Counted from the first letter of the stretch, positions 26,981 to 36,683 are shown. The stretch: 64,000 nucleotides of DNA from Bacillus spizizenii TU-B-10 (GCF_000227465.1 NC_016047.1:2460857-2524856); one strand, 5' to 3'. Numbers and translations: made by a program. The notes: generated from the sequence alone by a model not told the origin.

Positions 26981-29900
26981 TAAGTCTCACCTATGATGAT
27001 AAAATGATTTGCTTTAGCATGCTCCATTACACGGGTAATTAACACTCTAAACTTACTTCTCATCTTAGACAACCTTAAATACTCTGGGGATAAGAATAAG
27101 CTTTGTAAATTACCTTTCAATCTACTTTGCGCCGGAGGACTATCCCAGAAACCCGTTAATTGTATTTCATTCCTAACCAGGTGATAAACGTCCATCGTTA
27201 AACTAACATTTTGAGAAATTTGGTCATCTGTAAGCTGGTCGGAGTTAAAAAGCTCCGTCCTGAATATACGGAAAAATGGCATTTGCTTTTTACGGTCTAA
27301 CCCATAGGTTTCTTCCCGTTCACGGTTTCTAATTTTTTCTCGAAGCTTCTCCAATTCCTCAAAAATCTTCTCCCAATTACCTGCAAACTCCTCAAGGATT
27401 TGAGAAAGACTTTCAGAAAATGAAGCAAAAAGCTCGGGATCTTCGTCCATATTAATATTAATATAGTGGCGCACAGCATGTTCAACTTCAGCTGCTTTTG
27501 TTTTAGTCCTTTTTCTTCCTTTTACATTTTTTTGAAATTCATCAGACATGATTGAAATTGGTTCTACTTTTTGTGTTATACCTTTAGATTTAAGAAACTC
27601 ATCGGCGATTACACGCAACTTTTGGGGAATTCCCTTCATGCTAAAACGGTCATCTCTAAGATGTTGTTGGGCTAATCCGTTTATCATCGTAAAGTTTTTC
27701 CAATCATTAAAGTACTCCAAGGCTTCCTTTCGAGGTAGTACAGTATTAAAACATTTAGTTAATTGACGATATAACCGGACATATTCGTAGCGTATATCTT
27801 CATCATAAAAAATATCGTAAAAAGCATCGGTGTCAGTTAGGTCTTGTAATCCATTCTTCTTTAAAAATTCTGTTATATCTTGGTGAGCTTTTATCAATTC
27901 ATTTAACTCAGCAGAGTCATCTGAAAGGCTATCTATAATTTCTTGCTGCTCTTTTTCGTCATAAAAATCGAGAGCTCGCTTGATGTGATGGCCAATCCCA
28001 ACATAATCAACGACAAAGCCTTTATCCTTGCCGTCAGGACCAACTCTATTTACACGAGCTATTGCCTGCAATAAATTATGATTAGTGATGACCCTATCCA
28101 TATAAAGCACTTGTTCTACAGGGGCATCAAAACCAGTCAGGAGCATATTGTTAACAATAATAATACCTACATTACCATCTTCTCCATCATTTTCTTCTTC
28201 AAATGGAAGTTTAAAGCGTTTTATGCTTTTTTTGTGGTACTCGATTTTTGTAAAGGGTTTTATCTCAGGGTCATCATTTCTATCACCAGATATTACAACT
28301 GCACTTTCTACCTTTTTTAACAAGTCAATATTGACTAACATTGGATTATGGATTACTAATTCTGCAATTTTCTTTTTTAAAGCTTCATCAATGGCTTTTT
28401 TATACCGAACCGTTGCAGATCTTGAATGAGCTACAATTTGTGCTTTAAAACCACTAGAAAAAATATGTTCAACATAATGATCTATCATACTTAAAGCCTT
28501 AGCATTTATTGTTTCATTGGCTTCTAAGTATGCTCCTCTTGAACCGTAACCTAAAATTTGTAATCTTTCCGCGAGGTTATAATCACTAAAGACATCTTCA
28601 AATTTATCGTCCATGCCTTTTTTGTCTTGCACTTCCGCGTTGTGGGTAAATCCTTCGTAAACAATTTCAAGGATAACTCCATCTTCTTGTGCTTGCCGAA
28701 TTGTGTATTTATCAATGTAATCTTTATATCGCTTTTCAGTTTTCTCTGTAGGTGTTCCAGTAAAACCAATAGACGTAGCTTCTGGTAATGCCTTATCAAG
28801 GTTTGCGCCTAAAAGTGAATATTGGGAACGATGTGCCTCGTCAATCATTATAAGGATATTTGGACTTTTATTTAATTCCGGAAAAATTTGTTCCAAGTCC
28901 CTATCTTGAAATTTGTGAATCATAGCCATTACTAAATCCGAGTTATCATTTGCTAATAACTCTTTCAAACTTTTGCCGTCAGGAACGTCTTTAGGATTTA
29001 TAAATTCTGCTGTCTTTATCGTGAAACCAACACTTTGTCCTGTTTCCGATAATTGTTCTTCCAACTGAGTACGATCTGTGATAAAGATTATTTTCCAAGT
29101 CTGTAGTTTAGACTTTAATTTCATTTCTCGAACCAGGAACATCATTGTAAGTGACTTGCCGGAACCTTGGGTGTGCCAAATAATCCCGCCACGTTCAAAC
29201 TTATTTCGTCCTTCTTCTAGACGTTTAACAGCTAATTTCACAGCCCTAAACTGTTGATATCGGCCGACTACCTTTATTCTTTTTCCTTTATCGTCAGTTT
29301 TGAATACAGTAAATACTTGTATGATATCTAAAAGGTTACGGAGGTCAAGCATACCCGCTACTAATCTTTGTTGGTCATTAGGAGAGGACTGTCCATGTTC
29401 TAAATCGTTAACTGTTCTTGGATATGGATCTGTCCATCTGTAAAACAGCTTCTCAATATGAGTTGTGATTGTGCCAAATTTTGCAGAGGTTCGGCACGTA
29501 GTTATTAAAAATTGGTTGTAATAAAAAAGTTCCTGATTCCCTTCTCCGGTTGCATTACGCTGTTCAGAATACCTTAATAGTTGGTCAATAGCTTCAGTAA
29601 TCGGTTCTTTAACTTTTGGTGATTTTGCTTCTACAACTACTAACGGCAGACCATTTATAAACAATACAATATCAGGGATGATGTGGTTTTCAGTCCCAAT
29701 AATTTGAATTTTAAATTGTGAAATAGCGGTAAATATATTATTTTCAATATTTTTAAAGTCAATGAGTCTAACTGTAGGACTTAATTCACCTGTCATCTCA
29801 TTTTTTTCAACTGTCGTATTTTCAAGTAGTAAATCTAAAACTTTTTTGTTATTTTCCAATAAGCTATTTTCATCAAATGTTGTGACCTTTCTAATAACTC

Positions 29901-30165
29901 CTTCTATCTGGCTCTGAGTCAAAAAAGGATTTATTCTTTTCAATGATTTTCTAAGTTTGGGTAACAAAACAACCTCCGAAAAGCTATTCCTATAGCTTTC
30001 CAAAGGATTTTGTTGCATCTTTAATTCAATTACTTCATTTTCTCCATTATTCCATCCTAAATTTTTCAGTTGTTCTAAAAAAGGCATTTCGACATGATTA
30101 TACTCGTCCAATTTAAGACTTTCTCTCTGGGTGCCAGAATATTTGTTGTCATTAGAAATTATCAC
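26980..30165 (-). CDS. hsdR: Type I restriction endonuclease/translocase subunit HsdR
   Basis: 1061-aa motor and nuclease subunit. N-terminal PD-(D/E)xK nuclease: PD at 164-165 and EAK at 179-181. Superfamily 2 helicase motifs: Walker A TQGSGKS at 332-338, IDEAH at 441-445, then GFTGTP and, in the second RecA lobe, VNRVGPDGKDKG. The C-terminal 300 residues are helical and should dock to the methyltransferase. It starts at a GTG that overlaps the hsdS stop codon by one base. The frame is intact, so the enzyme should be active against DNA lacking the host methylation pattern. Confidence 0.93.
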   Translation of the reverse strand: MIISNDNKYSGTQRESLKLDEYNHVEMPFLEQLKNLGWNNGENEVIELKMQQNPLESYRNSFSEVVLLPKLRKSLKRINPFLTQSQIEGVIRKVTTFDENSLLENNKKVLDLLLENTTVEKNEMTGELSPTVRLIDFKNIENNIFTAISQFKIQIIGTENHIIPDIVLFINGLPLVVVEAKSPKVKEPITEAIDQLLRYSEQRNATGEGNQELFYYNQFLITTCRTSAKFGTITTHIEKLFYRWTDPYPRTVNDLEHGQSSPNDQQRLVAGMLDLRNLLDIIQVFTVFKTDDKGKRIKVVGRYQQFRAVKLAVKRLEEGRNKFERGGIIWHTQGSGKSLTMMFLVREMKLKSKLQTWKIIFITDRTQLEEQLSETGQSVGFTIKTAEFINPKDVPDGKSLKELLANDNSDLVMAMIHKFQDRDLEQIFPELNKSPNILIMIDEAHRSQYSLLGANLDKALPEATSIGFTGTPTEKTEKRYKDYIDKYTIRQAQEDGVILEIVYEGFTHNAEVQDKKGMDDKFEDVFSDYNLAERLQILGYGSRGAYLEANETINAKALSMIDHYVEHIFSSGFKAQIVAHSRSATVRYKKAIDEALKKKIAELVIHNPMLVNIDLLKKVESAVVISGDRNDDPEIKPFTKIEYHKKSIKRFKLPFEEENDGEDGNVGIIIVNNMLLTGFDAPVEQVLYMDRVITNHNLLQAIARVNRVGPDGKDKGFVVDYVGIGHHIKRALDFYDEKEQQEIIDSLSDDSAELNELIKAHQDITEFLKKNGLQDLTDTDAFYDIFYDEDIRYEYVRLYRQLTKCFNTVLPRKEALEYFNDWKNFTMINGLAQQHLRDDRFSMKGIPQKLRVIADEFLKSKGITQKVEPISIMSDEFQKNVKGRKRTKTKAAEVEHAVRHYININMDEDPELFASFSESLSQILEEFAGNWEKIFEELEKLREKIRNREREETYGLDRKKQMPFFRIFRTELFNSDQLTDDQISQNVSLTMDVYHLVRNEIQLTGFWDSPPAQSRLKGNLQSLFLSPEYLRLSKMRSKFRVLITRVMEHAKANHFIIIGET

Positions 30166-31442
30166 TATAAAGCCACACCCTTTTTCGATAATTCATTTAC
30201 ATGGATTTTTCCAGTTAATAAATCTTGCATTAAGCCTTTCTTAATTCTTTTCAATTTATCATTTCTTATCTGTTCCTCTTTAATTCGTGCCCTAATGCTC
30301 TTCATACTTTCAACTATTCGAATTTGTTCCTCAATACTCATTTTCGGAACAAGAAGTTCTTTCATATCACCAACATTAAAGTGCTGTTGTGCAATCCCGC
30401 CTTGATATTTCAAAATTTGACTCTTGCCGCCTTTTGAATTTATCCATGTAACAAGAAACTCCGGAATCATTTTATTTAAATCAGGTTTGGTAATAACTAA
30501 ATCAATACAATTAATTCCATCTAATTTCTCGGTGACGATTGCTGACACCCCAGGATTTCCAGTCCTAACAGAAACTATATCTCCGGTCCTCAGTATACTC
30601 TTAGAATTCCTCGCATTGTCTTCCCTTGACATATATACTAAATTGGTAAGTTCAATTCCAGTTTCTTTTACATTAAATGAACGCAACATGGGAATACCAT
30701 CTTCAACGTAATATTGAGATGGCTTTACAACGATTCCAACTTTTATTTCCTTAGTTAATTGAGAACTTGGAAGTACTCCCCACTCCTTAGGTATTATTCC
30801 AATTGGACTCTCCTTAAACTCGTGAGTTAATTCTGACCTTATATTTCCTTTATCATCAATCCCCTTAGTTAACAGTTCTTGTAACAGGCCATCTTTAATA
30901 CGGTTATATTTTTCAATAAGTTGAGAACTCAAGGTTATTGATTTATCAATTGATCTTAACACTCCGGCAATTTCTTTTTGCTCCTCAATAGCTTCAGGTA
31001 TTACAAACTCCAAATTTTTAACAATTTTTGCATTTAGGTTGCTCTGTGTGGTGTGAGCAGAATGTTCAAGAATTGAACCTCTTTTGAAATCAAGTAAATA
31101 ATATAAAAATTCAAGGTCTACCTTATTAAGGTTTGGGATGATATTTAATATTGCCTGATTTGTTGCAACTTCCATTTTATTAATCCTTGGAACACCTAAA
31201 GTTGCATATATTGAATATAGTAATGTGTTTTCAGGAACTAACCAGGCTGATGAAGATTGTAATCCATCCTGAGTGATGTTTTTTTTAGTAACCGTCAAAT
31301 ATTTTTTCGTACTTGTCATATCTTCAATGGTAACAAAGGGAATATCTCCATTGTAATAAGATGAGTTATCGCTTTTTGGAGTTCCACCGGATTGCATTTT
31401 AATTGCTAATTCCTCTAACTTAATTTTAATCCAATCGCCCAT
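30165..31442 (-). CDS. hsdS: Type I restriction-modification specificity subunit HsdS
   Basis: 425-aa DNA recognition subunit. Two target recognition domains (about 1-150 and 215-370) are each followed by a conserved helix: EEQKEIAGVLRSIDKSITL near 160, and IEEQIRIVESMKSIRARI near 380, which ends in KRIKKGLMQDLLTGKI. The two half-repeats imply a bipartite target sequence that cannot be read from the protein alone. The SD is formed by the last codons of hsdM (GGGGGTAA), six bases upstream. TRDs are the hypervariable part between strains. Confidence 0.92.
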   Translation of the reverse strand: MGDWIKIKLEELAIKMQSGGTPKSDNSSYYNGDIPFVTIEDMTSTKKYLTVTKKNITQDGLQSSSAWLVPENTLLYSIYATLGVPRINKMEVATNQAILNIIPNLNKVDLEFLYYLLDFKRGSILEHSAHTTQSNLNAKIVKNLEFVIPEAIEEQKEIAGVLRSIDKSITLSSQLIEKYNRIKDGLLQELLTKGIDDKGNIRSELTHEFKESPIGIIPKEWGVLPSSQLTKEIKVGIVVKPSQYYVEDGIPMLRSFNVKETGIELTNLVYMSREDNARNSKSILRTGDIVSVRTGNPGVSAIVTEKLDGINCIDLVITKPDLNKMIPEFLVTWINSKGGKSQILKYQGGIAQQHFNVGDMKELLVPKMSIEEQIRIVESMKSIRARIKEEQIRNDKLKRIKKGLMQDLLTGKIHVNELSKKGVAL

Positions 31443-31448
31443 CCAAAT

Positions 31449-34325
31449 TTACCCCCGATAACCTAAGCTTATTAATAACTCATTTAAAGCTTGATCTGCC
31501 ATTTCTTTACTTTGTTCAATTTCTTCCCATGAAATTGCATATTTATCATAAAGATTTTCCAGGCTATTAATTAGCGTCCTTTTTTCGTTATTTAAATAAC
31601 GGTGTAACTGAGCATTAATTAAATCATATTGTTTTTCTAAAATTAATGCTTTGCTTTCCTCAAGTGTAATAATCCCACCTATTTCTTCAAGTAAATAATC
31701 TAAACTTTCAAATTTTGTTATGAGGCTTACTTTATCTTTAGAAATGGAATTATATTGTTTTGTTATTTCCTTAAAAGCCTTTTTTGCATCGCTAATTTGT
31801 CCGAGTACTTCTTTATTAGTACTACTTTCCTTGTTTAATTCCTTTTCTAAATTTGTTACAGATTTTTTTATATCCTCGAAATCATTGGTAGATTTTAAGC
31901 TTTCTTTAAATGGGAGAATTAATTCTTGTATATCTAAATCGTATTTTTCCAATTCTTTATCAGCTAACTCGATTAACCGATTTGTTTCCGCTGCCTCTTC
32001 TTCTGTTCCGTACCGCTTTAAAATCATTTTCAAGTTTAACAAATCATGTTTCTCTTTAATGTTTGCCTTCAATCCTTTTATTTCCTTTTCCAAATCTAAA
32101 ATTAGCTCCCTGGCATTAATAAAAGGTGCTGCAAGGTCAATTCGCTGTTTTTCTTTACTGAGATAATCAATTTCATTTTTCAACTCTTTTTTCATTAAAG
32201 CAGCTGTTATCTTTTCATCTTCCTCTGCCTCATATTCTAAAACAGCAGAAGCCTCTTCAACTGCTCCAACTAATGATATCTCTTTTAATGATAATTTTTT
32301 TTCTAATTCTTCTATTTCAGCTTTTTCCAATTGGAAGAAATGCTTAATAATATACATGTCAGGAATTAGGCTTGGTGCCCATCCATTCGCCATAATTGTT
32401 TTCAAGTCATATTTAACACTGTCCCACCAATTTACAAAAACTCCGGCTATTTGATATTGATCTAATACACCAATAGGCACAAATTTTTGCTTAATAGTTT
32501 CAAGAAGTTCTTTCCTAACAGTTGGTAATTTACCGCTGTTTTCTTCTCCTGCTTTTGTAATCAATGTAGGTGCCAAAGTAGCAAAATCATTTTTAGCTAT
32601 CTCCCACCATTTAGTCAACTCGTTCTCTAAAGTAACAAAGGTATTAATTACATTGTCATTTCTCTCAATTATAGTTTTAATCGATTCTTTCCTGTCTACA
32701 GTGTCAATAAAAACTTTATAATTTTCTTCCTTGGCATCAAATAAAAGCTCAGTGTTAAAATTAAATTTTTGTGAGTTAGTTTCCTTAACAGCATTAATTT
32801 CGTCAACAGGTACACCACCAATAATATGAGCTTTTACGTCTTGAGGCTCGGGTTCAGGAGTGTTATCAACATATCTTCTGATATTCAAATTGTAGTCATT
32901 TTCATCTCTGATTGTTGATATATCAACGAGCTTCGAGTATTTTTCTTCCTCAATTTTATTGGTAAATACATATTCAATCTTTTCTATATCTTCAGGCCTC
33001 AAGATATTCTGATTTTTACCTTCTGCGTAATCTTGATCTGCATTAATAAAGAAAATTTTATCCCTTAGTTCATCAGGTTTATTTTTATTTAAAACTAAAA
33101 TACAAGCAGGAATACCTGTACCATAAAATAAATGTTGCGGTAACCCAATAATTCCTTCAATAATATTATCTTTTATTAAACCTTCGCGTATTTCTTTTTC
33201 CTTTCCCCCTCGAAACAAAACACCGTGAGGCATGACCACAACTACTTTTCCTTCTCGCTTACAGCTTGCCAACATATGTTGAACGAACATTAAATCTGCT
33301 TTTTTACCTGTTTCAGGCGCAAAACCATATCTAAAACGGTTAGTTATAACCATATCTGCTTTTGTGTAGTTTTGAGAAAATGGTGGATTGGCGATGACTC
33401 TATCAAATTGTTTTAATTGTCCATGTTCTACATTTAAAGGCTCAGTGAGAGTATCTCCGTACTCAATTTTATAGTTTGTTATGTTGTGCAGTATTATATT
33501 CATTTTACAAATTGCCACTACAGTTGGATCGAGCTCTTGTCCATGTAACTCCAAATTTTGAGCTTTCCACCCTTGCTCTTCAACATATTGATATGACTGA
33601 ATAAGCATACCACCGGAACCAGCAGTTGGGTCATATACACTCATACCTTCCTCAGGTTTTAACAAGCGTACTAATAAACGAACAACTTGTGGAGGAGTAT
33701 AGAATTGGCCACCTTTTTTACCTGATTCATCAGCAAAATACTTTAATAAGTATTCATAAGCTGCTCCTAACAAATCGGGAAACTCAAAATTATCATTAAC
33801 TAAAGCAGGGAACTGATTAAAATGGTCAATCATATCCTTCAAATCTTTATTTTTGACAATCTGTTTTCCATCTACTTCCTTATTGAAGTTTATTCGACCC
33901 TTAAAAATTCCTGATAAGGTTAGAGGATTCGCTTCTTCAACAGCATCCAGAGCCTTGTTTAGCATTTGGCCAATATTATTTTGTAGGTGTTTTATCGGTG
34001 GTTGTTCAATACCATTCTCGTCAATGAATCCTTCGTTCCATCTAGCTCTTTTAGGAACAAAGAATGTTTCACCATAGGTAGCTGGATCTTCCAATAATTC
34101 ATTTAAAAATTCTTCATCTTCTGGTTCCCCAGTGTTAAGGTGAGAGTAGGTAGTATTTCGCAGGTGTTCTCTTTTCTCATCAAATACATCTGACATCCGC
34201 TTCAAGAACAACATTCCAAATATGAATTCTTTGTATTCAGCTGCATCCATTTTTCCTCGAAGTATGTCTGCTGCTTTCATCAAGAAGGATTCTAACTGCT
34301 GTAATTTTATCTTCTCTTGTCTCAT
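31449..34325 (-). CDS. hsdM: Type I DNA methyltransferase HsdM with long C-terminal coiled-coil extension
   Basis: 958-aa N6-adenine methyltransferase. HsdM N-terminal helical domain at about 8-150, SAM motif DPTAGSGG at 232-239, catalytic NPPF at 313-316. Residues past about 500 form a long region rich in Glu/Lys heptads, roughly twice the length of the classical enzyme (about 530 residues). This extension includes coiled-coil segments around 690-900. The gene heads the hsdM-hsdS-hsdR-metallopeptidase operon, has a GAGGAG ribosome site and a strong promoter 50 bases upstream. The long form is a known variant of type I methyltransferases; what the extension does is unclear to me. Confidence 0.92.
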   Translation of the reverse strand: MRQEKIKLQQLESFLMKAADILRGKMDAAEYKEFIFGMLFLKRMSDVFDEKREHLRNTTYSHLNTGEPEDEEFLNELLEDPATYGETFFVPKRARWNEGFIDENGIEQPPIKHLQNNIGQMLNKALDAVEEANPLTLSGIFKGRINFNKEVDGKQIVKNKDLKDMIDHFNQFPALVNDNFEFPDLLGAAYEYLLKYFADESGKKGGQFYTPPQVVRLLVRLLKPEEGMSVYDPTAGSGGMLIQSYQYVEEQGWKAQNLELHGQELDPTVVAICKMNIILHNITNYKIEYGDTLTEPLNVEHGQLKQFDRVIANPPFSQNYTKADMVITNRFRYGFAPETGKKADLMFVQHMLASCKREGKVVVVMPHGVLFRGGKEKEIREGLIKDNIIEGIIGLPQHLFYGTGIPACILVLNKNKPDELRDKIFFINADQDYAEGKNQNILRPEDIEKIEYVFTNKIEEEKYSKLVDISTIRDENDYNLNIRRYVDNTPEPEPQDVKAHIIGGVPVDEINAVKETNSQKFNFNTELLFDAKEENYKVFIDTVDRKESIKTIIERNDNVINTFVTLENELTKWWEIAKNDFATLAPTLITKAGEENSGKLPTVRKELLETIKQKFVPIGVLDQYQIAGVFVNWWDSVKYDLKTIMANGWAPSLIPDMYIIKHFFQLEKAEIEELEKKLSLKEISLVGAVEEASAVLEYEAEEDEKITAALMKKELKNEIDYLSKEKQRIDLAAPFINARELILDLEKEIKGLKANIKEKHDLLNLKMILKRYGTEEEAAETNRLIELADKELEKYDLDIQELILPFKESLKSTNDFEDIKKSVTNLEKELNKESSTNKEVLGQISDAKKAFKEITKQYNSISKDKVSLITKFESLDYLLEEIGGIITLEESKALILEKQYDLINAQLHRYLNNEKRTLINSLENLYDKYAISWEEIEQSKEMADQALNELLISLGYRG

Positions 34326-34376
34326 GATGTGGCTCCTCTACTATCATATATACTAAATAGATTGCTCTAATTCTTA

Positions 34377-34405
34377 AGTATATTAAACTGGACAGTCTAT
34401 GGCAA
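34377..34405 (-). promoter_or_regulatory. Sigma-A promoter of the hsd operon
   Basis: TTGCCA, 17-bp spacer and TATACT on the minus strand, about 55-80 bases upstream of hsdM. Near-consensus and correctly spaced, so constitutive expression is expected unless the hairpin immediately upstream has a role. Confidence 0.8.
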
Positions 34406-34411
34406 ATATAG

Positions 34412-34445
34412 CCCCCTACCGATTTAGAAAAACGGTATAGGGGGG
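34412..34445. repeat. GC-rich inverted repeat upstream of the hsd promoter
   Basis: CCCCCTACCG and CGGTATAGGGGG pair as a stable stem with a two-base bulge and an A/T-rich loop. It stands out in an AT-rich area just behind the hsd -35 element. The right arm GGTATAGGGGG recurs at 35102-35112. There is no T run, so it is not a classical terminator; an operator or a phage-derived site is possible. Confidence 0.55.
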
Positions 34446-34511
34446 AAAGGACCAGGTCTAGGTTGGGTGAAAAAAATTGATTCCCCATTATTCAGATTTT
34501 CGTAAGTGTAA

Positions 34512-34550
34512 ATACAAAAAAATAACCACCCAGCACCTACGCTGAGTGGT
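34512..34550 (-). terminator. Terminator after the small-terminase pseudogene
   Basis: Stem ACCACTCAGC/GCTGGGTGGT (minus strand) followed by TATTTTTTTG, 15 bases beyond the last codon of the terminase remnant. Confidence 0.85.
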
Positions 34551-34565
34551 CATGAGTTTAACTTA

Positions 34566-34999
34566 CTACCTTAGTAAAGCAAGTAATGGATTTTCTGGTT
34601 GAGGTTGATTTTCTTGATCCATCTGCTCAAGCTTTTTTTGGTCAACTTTAATCTTAGATAAGTCGTTACTAAATTTTAGCCTTTGATTCAGAGGAATACA
34701 TAACATTGTCATATCCTGAACTATTGACTGCTCGATTATCTTCCCTCAAGCCTATCAACCCACTCGTCTTCAATATCTAATCCGATAATTACTTTGCTGT
34801 ATAACTCATATCTATACAAGCTCTCAGTTTTGCTAAGTTTATGGAAAATCGCTAATTCTTTTTCATTCATTGGAAATATAGGTTTTGGCTTTGAATTTCC
34901 TCTTTTTACTATGGTTTCATCCAAGTTGGCTCGTCTTTCTTTCTCAAACTTTGATACCTTCCTTGTCATATTATGAATACTTTTCACTGGTCTACCCAT
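34566..34999 (-). pseudogene. Phage terminase small subunit (P27 type), frameshifted
   Basis: The first 87 codons (start MGRPVKSIHNMTRK behind AAAGGAAG) look like the N-terminus of P27-family small terminases, but that frame stops at 34736. A second minus-strand frame continues through about 34740-34566 and translates as IVQDMTMLCIPLNQRLKF...ENPLLALLR, which has the typical P27 C-terminus. The two parts are joined by a frameshift or small internal deletion, so the gene is broken. It documents phage ancestry for this part of the island. No large terminase gene follows; the restriction operon stands in its place. Confidence 0.7.
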
Positions 35000-35084
35000 T
35001 GTAATCTTCCTTTCAATTTTCTATTTTTCGTTTTTTGGGGAATGGATTTTTTCACTCCAACCTCCCCTCGGTCTCTTCGTTCAC

Positions 35085-35306
35085 CTAACCATAAAAAATG
35101 GGGTATAGGGGGCTATCCCACTTATGCCGTACTATTTCCCAGATCCGATTTTCATATATACTCTGGTTACTCTGTTTAGCATGTTTAGTTAATATTATTA
35201 CAATAAGTGAATGTAATGGTACGTTTAACTCCTTGGCTTCATTAATGAGCTGTTGAGCCACCATCATTGGAAGCCTTAATGCGATTTGTTTAATGTTTTT
35301 AATCAG
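35085..35306 (-). pseudogene. Ribbon-helix-helix (Arc/MetJ-like) gene without a usable start codon
   Basis: The minus-strand reading KNIKQIALRLPMMVAQQLI, followed by NEAKELNVPLHSLIVIIL, has the beta-strand/helix/helix pattern of small Arc-like repressors, but the frame upstream contains only CTG, ATT and ATA codons before a stop at 35337-35339. An internal ATG at 35267 would drop the DNA-binding strand. The tail after about 35130 looks out of frame. Tandem 11-bp repeats just upstream may be its operator. It is probably decayed, although initiation at a non-standard codon cannot be excluded. Confidence 0.5.
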
Positions 35307-35320
35307 CTTGGTATCATAAT

Positions 35321-35342
35321 AGTATCTATATAGTATCTATAC
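35321..35342. repeat. Tandem 11-bp repeats upstream of the RHH gene
   Basis: AGTATCTATAT followed directly by AGTATCTATAC (10 of 11 identical). Arrays of this size are typical operators or partition sites bound by ribbon-helix-helix proteins, and an RHH-like gene begins just beside it. Confidence 0.6.
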
Positions 35343-35523
35343 GTACCAAACAAAAGAGTAAGTCTGCATGAAAAAATTAGTCTGATCTAATCACTGCAGG
35401 AAACGGAATCAGAATGATTTTTCTTATAGAAAAGTGGACCCAACTCCGTTTGCTGCAAATGCCACCTACAACTTCACAACCTCCCAGACAGTGTGCTGCT
35501 TATTATTAAGCGCTTTTCTCTTG

Positions 35524-35688
35524 TCAACATTTGTGAAACCATGAGCATTTTATAAACTCCTTAATCATAGTTAGGCTGGCAAGTCTTACATTTCTTTTAG
35601 AATCACCGAAATAATTACTGATTGCAGATTCAAATTCACGCTTGCCTTCACCGAACATTCTAAGCCCTACTCGCTTTTCTTGAGCCAT
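35524..35688 (-). CDS. Unrecognised 54-aa ORF in the phage-like remnant
   Basis: Codes for a charged protein (starts MAQEKRVGLRMFGEGKREFE, ends in two cysteines). Composition is protein-like and the frame continues upstream for another dozen sensible codons, so it may be the tail of a longer deleted gene. The ribosome site is poor. I do not recognise a family. Confidence 0.3.
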   Translation of the reverse strand: MAQEKRVGLRMFGEGKREFESAISNYFGDSKRNVRLASLTMIKEFIKCSWFHKC

Positions 35689-35731
35689 ACTTAGCTCACT
35701 TGAAGCCTCTCCTTTATTTCGTCATTGAATT

Positions 35732-36409
35732 TTGACGGCCTTCCAGGATGATATGGTCGGAGCCGGTTACTGGAACGAGTATGATCGCCACAACGGGACC
35801 ACAATTTACACAAAAAATCCTGCACTATCGCAATTCAGTCGCGAACAGAGACTTAGTGGGCGATGGGGTGATCAAATCGCTAAGAACCTCGCCTACTTTA
35901 TAGGCACAGTTATTGTTCGCAATCCAGATACACACGGTCTAAATGAGGCAAACTTTACATTTGATGAGAACGGAAATATCACGAACGTAAACGGCGATGA
36001 GCTTGTCTACGATAAAAACCTAAACGCAATGCTGCCGGCTGGCGCGATCGGCGGCGGGGATGCCATTAAAGTAACTCCCAAAAGTGCGAAAAAACTTGCC
36101 GAAAAAGTTAACGCGATGGTCGAGGATCTGAGAATGATGAAAAAAGAAGCGCAAAATGCTTATCAAGAGCACGATGAGAAAGTTGCTGAACTAAAGACGG
36201 AATTTTACGGTCAAGTTGGCCATGGCTTTTATGATCAGCTAAATGCGCAGGATGTAACCAATACGTTAGAGGATATAGCCCAGTCTTACGATAAAGGACC
36301 GATATTTTACGACACACAGGCTGAACAATCATACATAGATTCGCTACAGGCAGCAATTACAGACCTTGAGGAAATAGTCGGTTTCGGCATGACGAGACAA
36401 CACCTTTAG
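35732..36409 (+). pseudogene. 5'- and 3'-truncated fragment, possibly of a lipase-like (Mbeg1/DUF2974) protein
   Basis: Opens with a TTG directly after a stop codon and has no ribosome site, so its 5' end is missing. The frame contains NYFTFDENGNI-like phrasing (NFTFDENGNITNVNG) that recalls the end of DUF2974 lipase-like domains, then a helical, Lys/Glu-rich region (about 125-215). The sequence collides head-on with the truncated HTH gene at about 36385, where both lose sense at the same point: a deletion scar. It is the only plus-strand gene in the remnant. The family link is weak inference. Confidence 0.4.
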
Positions 36410-36529
36410 AACCTCGATCGCGGCAGGCGTTAGATCGGATTTATTGCGGTATATGTGCGTACGGATGGCGCCATTAAGCTCGTCCACTGAACGGAACGAC
36501 GCCATTTTAGAGGCTTCTTTCGTATACAT
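36344..36529 (-). pseudogene. N-terminal fragment of a phage/plasmid helix-turn-helix replication-type protein
   Basis: Starts at the ATG of MYTKEASKMASFRSVDELN behind GAGGAGAG. Residues up to about 48 (LTPAAIEVLKVLSRHA) match the opening of winged-helix proteins common in Bacillus phages and plasmids, where this segment precedes the recognition helix. After Ala48 the frame reads through the opposite-strand fragment and stops. The DNA-binding helix is therefore missing and the gene is inactive. Family placement is from memory of the pattern. Confidence 0.45.
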
Positions 36530-36593
36530 TCGGTTTCTCTCCTCGATAAGAGACGGCAACCGTAGCGGAAAATTAGACGCACTTAAATAAGCG

Positions 36594-36622
36594 TTGACTT
36601 GTACGCTTTTTTCCGATAAAAT
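36594..36622 (+). promoter_or_regulatory. Strong sigma-A promoter facing away from the HTH fragment
   Basis: TTGACT, 17-bp spacer and TAAAAT on the plus strand. No ORF follows; instead 55-60 bases later there is a stem and a long T run, so it probably makes a short RNA. The -10 region contains CCGATAAA, the reverse complement of TTTATCGG seen upstream of the recombinase gene. Confidence 0.7.
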
Positions 36623-36628
36623 AGACGT

Positions 36629-36683
36629 AGGCTAGGACGTACTATCTATCGGATTTATTTCCGCTGGATGGCGTTCTTTTTTT
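36629..36683 (+). ncRNA. Candidate small RNA with intrinsic terminator
   Basis: About 55 nt between the predicted start and a run of nine T. The 3' half can fold with an outer stem GGACGU/GCGUUC and an inner CGGA/UUCCG hairpin directly before the U tract. It runs antisense to any transcript that enters the HTH gene from the recombinase side. Counter-transcribed RNAs of this size control replication or lysogeny genes in plasmids and phages; the role here is speculative. Confidence 0.4.

Noticed and set aside
31720-32166. 148-aa plus-strand frame inside hsdM
   Set aside because: Lies fully opposite the coiled-coil part of hsdM, very Ser/Phe/Leu-rich as expected for the complement of Lys/Glu codons, and without a ribosome site.
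34237-34488. 83-aa minus-strand frame upstream of and overlapping hsdM
   Set aside because: Covers the hsd promoter and hairpin, no ribosome site, no recognisable pattern.
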